Source: Mariniflexile sp044335535 (GTDB lineage Bacteria; Bacteroidota; Bacteroidia; Flavobacteriales; Flavobacteriaceae). Taken from it: 64,000 nt of DNA. Below, in pieces: positions 8,612 to 17,395 of the stretch. Below the pieces are notes generated by a model that was given only the letters and a program-made list of their open reading frames with translations, was not told where the DNA came from and searched no databases. The stretch spans positions 496,001 to 560,000 of the forward strand of contig NZ_JBIQVZ010000001.1 in assembly GCF_044335535.1 (NCBI RefSeq), in the 5' to 3' direction. The position numbers and the translations under genes are program-made. Numbering within the stretch: the stretch's first letter is position 1; the number at the start of each line of letters is the position of its first letter.

Positions 8612-9511
8612 ATGATGAACAGAGAAGAATTAATATCGAAATGGTTAAATAATGATCTAAACGATCAGGAACTTGAAGCGTTTAAAATGCTTGAAGACTA
8701 TGATGATTTAGTTAAGTTACATCATGGTGTACAGGCTTTTAAAGCTGAAGACTACAATACGTCTGCTGAATTAGAAACCGTGTTAAAAGCCATTAAAACC
8801 CCTAAAAAATCATCAACACATTGGGTAAAACCATTGATGCGTGTTGCCGCTGTTCTTGCTATTTGTTTTAGCATATACTATTACACTACAACTATAGATA
8901 CTACGGTTACTACCCAATTTGCCCAAAAAACATGGGTAGAACTGCCAGATAACTCCAGTGTTAATTTAAATGCAAAATCCCTCTTAGCATTCAATAAAAA
9001 TTCATGGAAAAACGAACGCGAAGTAACCCTTGAAGGTGAAGCTTTTTTTAAAGTTGCTAAAGGGTCATCGTTTCATGTTATAACAAAATCAGGAACCGTT
9101 ACGGTTTATGGTACTCAATTTAATGTGAAACAACGAACGCATTATTTTGAGGTTATTTGCTACGAAGGTTTAGTGGGCGTTACTTACAATTCTCAAGAAA
9201 CAAAATTAAAACCTGGCGACAGTTTTTTAATTATCGATGGGAAACAAATTGCTAAAGAAAAAGAAAACCGCTCAACACCTTCGTGGTTAAATAACGAAAG
9301 TACCTTTAAAAGCTTACCTTACAAAGAAGTGATAGCCGAGTTTGAAAGACAGTACGATGTAGATATTACACTTTTAAACATCGATTCCAATCAGCTATTT
9401 ACAGGTAGTTTTGCGCACAACAATCTGGATGTTGCTTTAAAGGCAATTACATTACCTTTACACGTAACCTATAGTAAAACAAACCGTACCATAACATTAA
9501 AACGTGAGTAG
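8612..9511 (+). CDS. FecR-type anti-sigma factor
   Basis: This 299-residue inner-membrane regulator has a short cytoplasmic N-terminal part that would bind the sigma factor, one membrane helix near residues 78-95 (PLMRVAAVLAICFSIYYY), then the periplasmic FecR domain with WVELPDNSSVNLNAKS, V.LEGEAFFKV and the C-terminal YDVDITL...LFTGSF segment. The ATG at 8612 (or the next codon) is preferred over an upstream TTG at 8600. It overlaps the receptor gene by eight bases, indicating translational coupling. Confidence 0.93.
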   Translation: MMNREELISKWLNNDLNDQELEAFKMLEDYDDLVKLHHGVQAFKAEDYNTSAELETVLKAIKTPKKSSTHWVKPLMRVAAVLAICFSIYYYTTTIDTTVTTQFAQKTWVELPDNSSVNLNAKSLLAFNKNSWKNEREVTLEGEAFFKVAKGSSFHVITKSGTVTVYGTQFNVKQRTHYFEVICYEGLVGVTYNSQETKLKPGDSFLIIDGKQIAKEKENRSTPSWLNNESTFKSLPYKEVIAEFERQYDVDITLLNIDSNQLFTGSFAHNNLDVALKAITLPLHVTYSKTNRTITLKRE

Positions 9512-11858
9512 CAAAGGACTCCTTTCTATTTTTTTATCATTGTTTTTTTTGAATGTTGCCACCCTAAAAGCGCAAACCGTTCAAAAAGAAAAGCAACCGC
9601 TCATTACCATTTTAAAAATTCTTGAAGAAAAATATAGCATTCGTTTTTCTTATATAGATGAAACCATTAAACAAAAAAAAGCACTACTACCAAACTCCAA
9701 TTTAAACTTAGAAGACGTTTTAGAATTACTTAAAGCCGAAACTTTATTAGATTTTGAATTGTTGGACAACCGATTTGTTGTTATTAAAAACCAAACCGAA
9801 AACCAATCCAGAGGTTTCGAAATGCAACGTTTAAAAGAAGTTACTATTAACAATTATCTCACCACCGGTATTACAAAATTAAACGATGGTTCCATTGTAA
9901 TAAAACCCGAAACATTTGGCATTCTTCCGGGATTGATTGAACCCGACGTTTTACAAACCATACAAGCCTTACCGGGCGTTTTAAGCACAGACGAAACCGT
10001 TTCAAATATTAATGTGCGTGGAGGCACCCATGACCAAAATCTACTGCTGTGGGATGGTATAAAAATGTACCAATCTGGGCATTTTTTTGGACTGATTTCA
10101 GCCTTTAACCCTTACACCACAAAACGTATTAATATATTCAAAAATGGTACAAGTGCTAAATATGGTGATGGGATTTCGAGTGTTATAGACATGGAATTAC
10201 CCAATAGTATTGACAACCAATTTAAAGCTGGTTTGGGTTTTAATTTAATAAATGCCGATGGTTTTGCTAAAATTCCGCTTTCAAAAAAGACAGAATTACA
10301 ACTAGCTTCGCGTCGCTCGATGACCGATTTAATTTTAACCCCTACTTACGACCAATATTTTAAACGTATTTTTCAAGATTCCGATTTAACCAAAATCAAC
10401 AAAAATTCAATTTCAAAAAACGAACAATTCTATTTTTATGATGTTAACATGAAATTTTTATACAACATCACTGACAAAGACCAAATTAGAATTCATTTTT
10501 TAAACGTAAACAATTATTTAAACTACGACGAACAATCTTCTATAAACGATAGAAATGAAGCGTTTAATAGTAAATTATCGCAACAAAATATAGCCTCTGG
10601 AATTACTTATACCAGAAATTGGAATAAATCGCTTTCTTCAACTTCGCAATTTTATATATCGAATTACGATTTAGATGCCACAAACTATGACATTACCAAC
10701 AACCTTCGATTAATTCAAGAAAACGAAGTATATGATGGTACTGCCAAAATAGATATTAATTATATACCAAGTCTTAAACTAAAAATAAACGGTGGTTACC
10801 AATTTACTGAAGTTGGCATTAGCAACTTAGAAGATGTTAACAATCCTGTTTTTAGAAGCTATATAAAAGAAGTTATTCGCAGCCATGCGGTTTATGCAGA
10901 AACAGGGCTACTATCAAACAATGCCAAAACGAACCTAAAAATGGGTGCACGATTAAATTATATCCAAAAATTCGGCCTGTTTTTTGCCGAACCAAGATTA
11001 AGTTTCAGTCAGCGATTTTTAAATAATTTTAAGTTGGAAATTTTGGGTGAATTCAAAAGTCAAACCACAACCCAAATCATCGATTTACAAAACGATTTTT
11101 TAGGTATTGAAAAACGCCGATGGGTTTTGGCGAATAACAATAAAGATATTTTAATTGACGATGATGGTAGAACTATTTACCCTGTTCCCATTTTAAAAAG
11201 CAAGCAACTATCGGCAGGCATTCATTTCAACAAAAACAAATTACTTATAAGTGCAGAAACCTATATAAAAAAAGTAGATGGTATTACCACACGGAGTCAA
11301 GGATTTCAAAACCAATATCAGTTTGTAAACAGTATTGGCAGTTACGAAATTAAAGGCATAGACTTTTTATTGAATAAACAATTTAGTGATATGGTTAGTA
11401 CTTGGGTTTCTTATTCGTACAACACAAATAATTATACGTTTGATACTTTGAATAATGGCAAAGCCTTTCCTAACAATGCCGACATAAAACATGCCGTTAC
11501 ATTAGGAGGCACTTACACTTATAACAGCTTCAAATTTGCTTTAGGCTTAAATTGGCATTCTGGAAAACCAACCACAACACCGAGTGAAAACGACGACCCC
11601 AACGACGATGTGATAACCTATGAAAACCCCAATAGTTCCAATTTAAAAGACTACTTACGCACCGATTGTTCTGCTACTTACCAATTCAATATTTCCAATA
11701 CTTCTAAAGCAACGGTGGGAGTTTCCGTTTGGAATATTTCAAACGAAAAGAATATTATAAACAGCTACTACACTTTAGATGATGAAAATTTGGTTACTAA
11801 AGTTGAAAATCAATCTTTAGGAATAACACCTAATGTTAGTTTCAGAGTTCATTTTTAA
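9504..11858 (+). CDS. TonB-dependent receptor with N-terminal signalling (STN) domain
   Basis: This 784-residue outer-membrane protein has a signal peptide, then an STN domain at about residues 25-90 (ILKILEEKYSIRFSYID.. to DNRFVVIKNQ), a plug domain with NVRGGTHDQNLLLWDGIKM and DGISSVIDMELPN, and a beta-barrel ending in VSFRVHF with a terminal aromatic residue. The STN domain is what transducer-type receptors such as FecA use to contact FecR, consistent with the gene order sigma-FecR-receptor. It lacks the SusC-type carboxypeptidase-regulatory domain and no susD follows, so the ligand is not obviously a glycan. The substrate cannot be assigned from sequence. Confidence 0.93.
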   Translation: MSSKGLLSIFLSLFFLNVATLKAQTVQKEKQPLITILKILEEKYSIRFSYIDETIKQKKALLPNSNLNLEDVLELLKAETLLDFELLDNRFVVIKNQTENQSRGFEMQRLKEVTINNYLTTGITKLNDGSIVIKPETFGILPGLIEPDVLQTIQALPGVLSTDETVSNINVRGGTHDQNLLLWDGIKMYQSGHFFGLISAFNPYTTKRINIFKNGTSAKYGDGISSVIDMELPNSIDNQFKAGLGFNLINADGFAKIPLSKKTELQLASRRSMTDLILTPTYDQYFKRIFQDSDLTKINKNSISKNEQFYFYDVNMKFLYNITDKDQIRIHFLNVNNYLNYDEQSSINDRNEAFNSKLSQQNIASGITYTRNWNKSLSSTSQFYISNYDLDATNYDITNNLRLIQENEVYDGTAKIDINYIPSLKLKINGGYQFTEVGISNLEDVNNPVFRSYIKEVIRSHAVYAETGLLSNNAKTNLKMGARLNYIQKFGLFFAEPRLSFSQRFLNNFKLEILGEFKSQTTTQIIDLQNDFLGIEKRRWVLANNNKDILIDDDGRTIYPVPILKSKQLSAGIHFNKNKLLISAETYIKKVDGITTRSQGFQNQYQFVNSIGSYEIKGIDFLLNKQFSDMVSTWVSYSYNTNNYTFDTLNNGKAFPNNADIKHAVTLGGTYTYNSFKFALGLNWHSGKPTTTPSENDDPNDDVITYENPNSSNLKDYLRTDCSATYQFNISNTSKATVGVSVWNISNEKNIINSYYTLDDENLVTKVENQSLGITPNVSFRVHF

Positions 11859-11997
11859 TACCTTTTCAGAATAAAATTGATTGCTATTTTATTTTGAAAA
11901 ACGGAACGAACCATTTCAAATGTAGATATATATTTAGTTCACTAAGTTGGTATTTGTTAGCTATATTTACCGATGTGCTTCGCAGTTGTTTTTTAAA

Positions 11998-12102
11998 GGT
12001 CATATGGACACGAGTGATAGCGAACTGGGAAGCAATCGCTTTATCTTCATTGATGTTTATCTCACAAATTTTATTTTCATTAGTGTTCGATGATTATCAA
12101 TT
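11998..12102 (-). repeat. Degenerate class-2 leader element (relic)
   Basis: Read on the minus strand, this has CAATTGATAATCATCGAACA, CTAATGAAAATAAA and CATATGACCTTTAAAAAACAA in the same order as the element 5' of the gene at 35659. The hairpin arms are lost and no gene start follows. It appears to be a decayed copy. Confidence 0.45.
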
Positions 12103-12257
12103 GAAGTTTCTTGTCATTTTAATCATAATTTTACTAGCCCCAATTATTTATTCTTAATAAATTAAAAATTCCACATATCTTAGGACTTATTGTAGCAAAT
12201 GCTGTTATTGGCCCTAACGGTTATAATTTATTGCCCTCGATAGCAACACTATTCTAA
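12101..12257 (+). pseudogene. Remnant of a cation:proton antiporter (N-terminal part)
   Basis: Two adjacent frames encode consecutive pieces of the start of a CPA2/KefB-type antiporter: LKFLVILIIILLAPIIY up to the stop at 12155, then, one base out of frame from 12156, NKLKIPHILGLIVANAVIGP followed by NGYNLL and a stop at 12255. Typical family starts read '..LLAPI...L.IPHI.GLI.AG..IGP.G.NLL'. The remaining 350 or more residues are missing. It is a truncated, frameshifted relic; the N-terminal limit is uncertain. Confidence 0.65.
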
Positions 12258-12345
12258 AAACACGTTATAGTTCTCTTCTTTTTCGATATAAATATATTTA
12301 TTGCAAACTAAAGAAAACACGTTAAACGAGCCTTCCAAAAAACTC

Positions 12346-15042
12346 CTAATTCAAATTAGCCAAACTCGCTTTTAAAGTCTCCATTTTAGCCAAGGCATCA
12401 GCTTCTTTTTTGCGTTCATTGGCAATAACCTGTTCTGGTGCACCAGCTACAAAACGTTCGTTCGACAGTTTCTTTTGTACCGATTTTAAAAAACCTTCCG
12501 TATAATTTAACTCTTCCGTTAGTTTTTTAATTTCCTCTTCCACATTTACAGAACCTGCCATAGGCACAAAATACTCATTGGATTTCACCCTGAATGTTAA
12601 GGCACCATCTACAGTTTCAGAAACATAATTTATACCTTCCAGATTTCCGAGTTTAATAATCACCTCATCAAAGGTTGTATGGACTTTTTCATTATTAATA
12701 ACTGAAAAAGCAATGGCATCTTTAAAAGCTATATTTTTCTGGGCTCTTATATTTCTAATACCTGAAATCACTTCCGAAGCAAATTCAAATTCGGTAATCA
12801 ATACTTCATTAATAGATTTTGATTCTGGCCATTTTGAAATAATCAAAGCTTCTTCAGGCGTTCTTTCTGAAATATAATGCCAAATATCTTCGGTTAAAAA
12901 GGGCATAAATGGATGCATTATTTTTAAGTTATTTTCAAAAATAGCAATGGCACTTTTAAATGTTTTGGTATCTATAGGTTTTTGATATTCCGGTTTTATC
13001 ATTTCTAAAAACCAACCACAAAAATCATCAAAAATCAATTTATAAATAGTCATTAACGCATCGCTTAATCGGTATTTACTAAAGTGATCTTCTATTTCCA
13101 ATAAAGCTTTTTGGAATTTAGACTCGTACCAATCTATTGCTATCTTACTAGAATTTGGTTGCGGAATAGTATCATCAATCTCCCAACCATCAACCAAGCG
13201 GTAAGCATTCCATATTTTATTTCCAAAACCTTTACCTTGTTGGCAAAGCGATTCATCAAACAATAAATCGTTGCCTGCTGCCGAACTTAATAACAATCCA
13301 ACACGAACACCATCAGCTGTGTACTCTTCAATGAGTTTTAAGGCATCAGGCGAATTCCCTAAAGACTTACTCATTTTCCGGCGTTGTTTATCACGCACCA
13401 ACCCTGTTAAATACACATTTTCAAAAGGTTTTTCACCTTTATATTCGTAGCCTGCAATAATCATACGGGCGACCCAAAAGAATAAAATATCGGGACCAGT
13501 CACTAAATCGTTAGTTGGATAGTAATATTTTATGTCCTTATTTTCTGGATTTCGAATGCCATCAAACACACTCATGGGCCATAACCAAGACGAGAACCAG
13601 GTATCTAAAGCATCCGTATCTTGAGTTAGGTTGTTGGTTGTTAGTTGTTGGTTGTTGGTTTTTTGTTTTGCTAATTTTAAAGCTTCCTCTATAGTTTCGG
13701 CAACTACAAAATGGTCTTTGCCATCGCCATAATAGTAGGCAGGAATCTGTTGTCCCCAAAGCAACTGACGGGAAATATTCCAATCGCGAATATTCTCCAT
13801 CCAGTGGCGGTAGGTGTTTTCAAATTTCTTAGGAAACAATTTGATTTCTGCGTTTTCACCTAAAACAGCTTCAATGGCAGGTTTTACTAAATCTTCCATT
13901 TTCAAAAACCACTGATCTGATAATCGGGGCTCTATAACGGCTTTGGTTCTTTCGGAGGTTCCTACTTTATTAAGGTGGCTTTCGGTTTTAACCAAAAACC
14001 CTTTATCTTCCAATTCTTTGGTAATCTCTTTTCTAACGACAAAACGGTCTTTTCCTTGATAATGCAAACCAAAACTGTTAAGAGATGCATCTTCATTAAA
14101 AATATCAATAACTTCAAGATTGTGTTTATCTCCTAAGTTTTTATCATTTTCATCATGCGCCGGTGTTACTTTTAAACAACCTGTACCAAATTCCATATCT
14201 ACATAGTCATCTTCAATAATCGGAATGACACGATTGCAAATAGGCACTATGGCCTTTTTACCTTTTAAATGTTTAAAACGGGCATCGTTCGGGTTAATAC
14301 AAATAGCGGTATCTCCAAAAATGGTTTCTGGGCGTGTTGTGGCGATGGTTAAATATTCCTCCCCTAGCCCCTCCGAAGGAAGGGAACTCTCACTCGTTGC
14401 TCCCTCTCCTTTGGAGAGGGTTGGGGTGAGGATTTTGTATTTTAAATAATATAAATTGCCTTGACGTTCTTCATATATAACTTCTTCATCAGAAAGTGTT
14501 GTTTTTGCCTCAGGATCCCAATTGACCATACGGTACCCTCTATAAATTAGTCCTTTGTTAAACAAATCAACAAACACCTTGATGACCGCTTCACTCATAT
14601 CATCATCCATAGTGAATTTGGTTCTATCCCAATCACATGAACATCCTAATTTTTTAAGTTGCTCTAGAATGACGCCACCATATTCGTGCGTCCAATCCCA
14701 TGCATGTTTTAAAAATTCTTCACGAGATAAATTGTTTTTATCAATGCCTTGTTCCTTTAGTTTGGCTACTACTTTGGCTTCGGTAGCAATAGATGCATGG
14801 TCTGTACCAGGAACCCAACAGGCATTTTTACCTTGCAAACGGGCACGACGAATCAATACATCTTGAATTGTATTGTTAAGCATATGCCCCATGTGCAGTA
14901 CACCAGTGACATTTGGCGGCGGAATCACAATGGTATATGGCTCTCTTTCGTCTGGCTCTGAATGAAAGTAATTATGTTTCATCCAGTAGTTATACCATTT
15001 AGTTTCTACCTGACTTGCATCATATTTTGAAGGCATTTGCAT
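12346..15042 (-). CDS. valS: Valyl-tRNA synthetase
   Basis: Class I aminoacyl-tRNA synthetase that charges tRNA-Val. At 898 residues it has NVTGVLHMGHMLNNT (HIGH-type motif), the editing domain with TIATTRPETIFGD, the DTWFSSWLWP region, RRKMSKSLGNSPD (KMSKS) and a C-terminal coiled-coil arm. I start at 15042 (MQMPSKYD), as homologues begin with MQxPSKY; 33 bases of upstream open frame are excluded because the -7 box lies just beyond. Two low-complexity insertions in frame come from genomic repeats: about 25 residues before the editing strand and about 14 residues before the TDALDTW segment. Both appear tolerated, as the frame is intact. Confidence 0.96.
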   Translation of the reverse strand: MQMPSKYDASQVETKWYNYWMKHNYFHSEPDEREPYTIVIPPPNVTGVLHMGHMLNNTIQDVLIRRARLQGKNACWVPGTDHASIATEAKVVAKLKEQGIDKNNLSREEFLKHAWDWTHEYGGVILEQLKKLGCSCDWDRTKFTMDDDMSEAVIKVFVDLFNKGLIYRGYRMVNWDPEAKTTLSDEEVIYEERQGNLYYLKYKILTPTLSKGEGATSESSLPSEGLGEEYLTIATTRPETIFGDTAICINPNDARFKHLKGKKAIVPICNRVIPIIEDDYVDMEFGTGCLKVTPAHDENDKNLGDKHNLEVIDIFNEDASLNSFGLHYQGKDRFVVRKEITKELEDKGFLVKTESHLNKVGTSERTKAVIEPRLSDQWFLKMEDLVKPAIEAVLGENAEIKLFPKKFENTYRHWMENIRDWNISRQLLWGQQIPAYYYGDGKDHFVVAETIEEALKLAKQKTNNQQLTTNNLTQDTDALDTWFSSWLWPMSVFDGIRNPENKDIKYYYPTNDLVTGPDILFFWVARMIIAGYEYKGEKPFENVYLTGLVRDKQRRKMSKSLGNSPDALKLIEEYTADGVRVGLLLSSAAGNDLLFDESLCQQGKGFGNKIWNAYRLVDGWEIDDTIPQPNSSKIAIDWYESKFQKALLEIEDHFSKYRLSDALMTIYKLIFDDFCGWFLEMIKPEYQKPIDTKTFKSAIAIFENNLKIMHPFMPFLTEDIWHYISERTPEEALIISKWPESKSINEVLITEFEFASEVISGIRNIRAQKNIAFKDAIAFSVINNEKVHTTFDEVIIKLGNLEGINYVSETVDGALTFRVKSNEYFVPMAGSVNVEEEIKKLTEELNYTEGFLKSVQKKLSNERFVAGAPEQVIANERKKEADALAKMETLKASLANLN
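13629..13660. repeat. GTT-rich microsatellite inside valS
   Basis: Imperfect repeats of GGTTGTT/AGTTGTT are read in frame as an Asn/Gln/Thr-rich insert (TNNQQLTTNN) in ValS. Confidence 0.75.
14358..14432. repeat. Palindromic intergenic-type repeat inserted in frame in valS
   Basis: Contains CCCTCTCCTTTGGAGAGGG and the flanks AGCCCCTCCGAAGGAAGGG and TTGGGGTGAGG, a GC-rich, dyad-rich sequence of a kind usually found between genes in Bacteroidota. It is translated as about 25 residues (LTPTLSKGEG.. to ..PSEGLGEE) directly before YLTIATTRPET. Confidence 0.75.
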
Positions 15043-15072
15043 ACTTTGGAATAGTTTTTGAATAATAATTCG

Positions 15073-15080
15073 CAAAAGTA
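15073..15080 (-). promoter_or_regulatory. Candidate -7 box of valS
   Basis: TACTTTTG on the minus strand, 30 bases upstream of the preferred ATG at 15042. It supports that start over the upstream open frame. Confidence 0.5.
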
Positions 15081-15297
15081 CTTATATTTCTTTTTGTATA
15101 AAAGATAAATACAGATTGATAAAAACAACCCTGTATTATTTTAACAATTTTTAATAATTACAATAGAAAAGTTATATGTACTTTTAACCAATGAGTTTAT
15201 AAAAATAAGTTCTTTAACCTATTATTTTTGCTGTTTATGGAAAAAATAAGTATGTTTGGAGTGAATTTTAATGCAAAAAAGACTGTTATAATGACTT
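15081..15297. other. Intergenic stretch between valS and the DUF1573 gene
   Basis: AT-rich, with no gene seen. Two plus-strand -7 box candidates are present, TATTTTTG at 15223-15230 and TATGTTTG at 15251-15258, either of which could serve the gene at 15356. Confidence 0.4.
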
Positions 15298-15313
15298 AAA
15301 TGACTGAGTCATT
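15298..15313. promoter_or_regulatory. Dyad upstream of the DUF1573 gene
   Basis: AATGACTGAGTCATT is an almost perfect palindrome (AATGACT-N-AGTCATT), preceded by a further ATGACTTAA half-site. It lies 43 bases before the ATG at 15356 and could be an operator. Confidence 0.35.
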
Positions 15314-15355
15314 AACATCTAAAAGAAGCAAAACAACAAAGCAAATACAATAACA

Positions 15356-15781
15356 ATGAAAAAATTATTTACAATTTTATTTATCGGATTAGTAAGTTTA
15401 GCTATTAACGCACAAGAAAAGGTAGCTAAAATCGAGTTTAAATCGGACGTAGTGGATTATGGAACTATTGAAAAAGGTTCTAATGGGGTGCGTGTTTTCG
15501 AATTTACGAATACAGGTAATGCGCCTTTAATAATATCCAATGTGACTTCTAGCTGCGGTTGTACTATTCCTAAAAAACCAGAAGGTCCAATTTTACCTGG
15601 AAAAACCGGGGAAATTGAGGTAAAGTATGATACCAATAGAGTTAATCCTATAAGAAAAACAATTACGGTTATCTCTAATGCAGACACACCAACCGTTGCC
15701 TTAAAAATTAAAGGTGAAGTTGTAGACACTAAAAGTGGCAGTGTACTTGAGAAAAAAGAAAAAAGTGTTGTACAGCAATAA
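15356..15781 (+). CDS. DUF1573 domain protein, exported
   Basis: This 141-residue secreted or periplasmic protein has a signal peptide (MKKLFTILFIGLVSLAINAQ). Its single immunoglobulin-like DUF1573 domain shows VDYGTIEKGS, FEFTNTGNAPLIISNVTSSC, GCTIPKKP, PGKTGEIEVKYDT and VISNADTP. The invariant SSCGCT loop is present. Such proteins are abundant and strongly expressed in Bacteroidota, but the function is unknown. A strong terminator follows. Confidence 0.9.
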   Translation: MKKLFTILFIGLVSLAINAQEKVAKIEFKSDVVDYGTIEKGSNGVRVFEFTNTGNAPLIISNVTSSCGCTIPKKPEGPILPGKTGEIEVKYDTNRVNPIRKTITVISNADTPTVALKIKGEVVDTKSGSVLEKKEKSVVQQ

Positions 15782-15800
15782 AAAATAAAATACAATTTAT

Positions 15801-15835
15801 AAAAAGTCCCTAAGTGTTTACTTAGGGACTTTTTA
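15801..15835. terminator. Bidirectional rho-independent terminator
   Basis: GTCCCTAAGT / ACTTAGGGAC stem with loop GTTT, flanked by A-runs and T-runs. It serves the DUF1573 gene (+) and the protease gene (-). Confidence 0.88.
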
Positions 15836-15837
15836 TT

Positions 15838-17178
15838 TTAAAATGGGTTTTCTAAGTTAAAGCTAAAACTCATTGTTTTTCCTTTTCTGTCTACTTTTAG
15901 CTTTATGTGCTTCCCTACATCATCGTAAAACTCATGCATAATATCCTGCAATGAAAATTGATGCGTTGGTTTATTATTTATTCTTAAAACAACATCTCCA
16001 ATAAGTAAACCTGCTTTTTTAGCAGGAGAATCATCACGCAATTCTACAATAGTATATGCTGGCTTTAATGATATTTTGTACTGGGTATCAATAACAATTT
16101 TCGTGCTATTTAGGGCATCATCATTCCTGATTATTCCCGATTTTTCTTTTAAAATTCTATCGTCTACTTCTTTAACCAGCCTAACACCATCGTGTGCTAG
16201 CTCAATACCACTCTTATTATAACTGAATTTTTCTTTAAATAAAGCATTTTTTTTAAGCGTGATGATAGCTTTTTGATAGTCGAAAATAATATTAAATCGC
16301 TTCAAAATATTCCCTGCCAAACTTCCATTTCGGTTTTTAAATTTTCTTGCAAATGAAATTGATGCACTATCTGGATAGGCAACATTGGTATTTTCCAAAA
16401 CAAAACTCTTTAATGATAACGCATCCATTTTAGTACGCTTTCCATACACACTTCCGCTTAACCCATGTCCCAAGAAATCATTAAAAAAAGCATGGCTTGA
16501 TTTAATACCTAATGAATCGTTTTCAAACAACCATAACGCATCACTTCCTCCTGAATCTACTAAAAGCTTTACTGGTATTTTTTTATTGTCAATGGTAACT
16601 TCTACATTTATATATGGTTTACTGTTGTAGAATTCTAAATTAAAAGTCTCGCACTTTCTACATTTTTTATACCGATAGGCCTCAGGATCGGTTAACTTTA
16701 AATATTTCCTTGAATAGTTTACCTCAACTATAAGATCTCTAAAAATATCATTACCTATAATGCCATGAACGGGAAACCCTAGTTTGGGCGCTAAATCTAA
16801 ATTAGCCTCAAATATTGCATATAACTCCTGTTTCAGATTTATAGCATCACCAATTTTAATAACATTGTCATCAGATTTCAGTGCTTCAACCAATTCCCCT
16901 TCACCCAAGCCTCTTAAAAAAATAGTTTCGGTATTTTTAATTTTTAAAGTATCGGAAACATTTAAAAAATTAAATATGATAGGCTTACTCACACCTGTAT
17001 CCAATAAAAAAGAAAGTGTAACACCATTAATTTCTACAGGAATAATAATTAAATTATTTATAAGATTAAATTTCACCTTATCGGATCTGTGTTTATTTTG
17101 AATGGTGAATTTCCCTTGTGAAAAACCAAGGTTATTCAACAAAAAAACAACCAATATAAAAATCACAGACCTTTTCAT
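15838..17178 (-). CDS. Retropepsin-like aspartyl protease with PDZ domain, exported
   Basis: This 446-residue protein has a signal peptide (VIFILVVFLLNNLGFSQG). Two aspartyl-protease half-sites are seen, FLLDTGVSKP near residue 58 and KLLVDSGGSDALW near residue 206, each with the D-(T/S)-G motif, so both lobes are in one chain. A C-terminal PDZ domain (about 355-440) has YTIVELRDDSPAKKAGLLIGDVV. It probably acts in the periplasm; the substrate is unknown. The start at 17178 is supported by the class-2 leader element 25 bases upstream. Confidence 0.85.
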   Translation of the reverse strand: MKRSVIFILVVFLLNNLGFSQGKFTIQNKHRSDKVKFNLINNLIIIPVEINGVTLSFLLDTGVSKPIIFNFLNVSDTLKIKNTETIFLRGLGEGELVEALKSDDNVIKIGDAINLKQELYAIFEANLDLAPKLGFPVHGIIGNDIFRDLIVEVNYSRKYLKLTDPEAYRYKKCRKCETFNLEFYNSKPYINVEVTIDNKKIPVKLLVDSGGSDALWLFENDSLGIKSSHAFFNDFLGHGLSGSVYGKRTKMDALSLKSFVLENTNVAYPDSASISFARKFKNRNGSLAGNILKRFNIIFDYQKAIITLKKNALFKEKFSYNKSGIELAHDGVRLVKEVDDRILKEKSGIIRNDDALNSTKIVIDTQYKISLKPAYTIVELRDDSPAKKAGLLIGDVVLRINNKPTHQFSLQDIMHEFYDDVGKHIKLKVDRKGKTMSFSFNLENPF

Positions 17179-17203
17179 ATGTAAATATTTATTGTTTTTT
17201 AAT

Positions 17204-17265
17204 GGTCATACGGTATCGCTTTAATCTTCATTAGTATGTGTGTTTCCTAATCATGGCGATTTCAT
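17204..17265 (-). promoter_or_regulatory. Class-2 (T2) leader hairpin 5' of the aspartyl protease gene
   Basis: On the minus strand it begins ATGAAATCGCCATGA (also a four-codon ORF, MKSP-stop) and ends GCGATACCGTATGACC; ATCGC pairs with GCGAT. The spacer to the gene start is 25 bases, rich in A/T (ATTAAAAAACAATAAATATT). This is the same design as the copies at 35685, 33737 and 59579. Confidence 0.7.
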
Positions 17266-17395
17266 AGTAAATAACAACAGGTTAGGTTACATTCATTCAA
17301 TTTACAAATCTTTATGACGTCAAATTTATTTTAGCACATTTTTTAAAAAAACTTTAAGATAATTTTCTCAACTTTGCGCCTTATAATTAATAAAA

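Noticed and set aside
11894..12157. An 87-codon open frame after the TonB receptor gene
   Set aside because: Its first part runs through a decayed repeat and only the last codons resemble an antiporter N-terminus; it is noncoding relic sequence, reported as a pseudogene from 12101.
14225..14449. Plus-strand open frame opposite valS
   Set aside because: Runs antisense through the repeat insert of an intact essential gene, with no protein-like composition.
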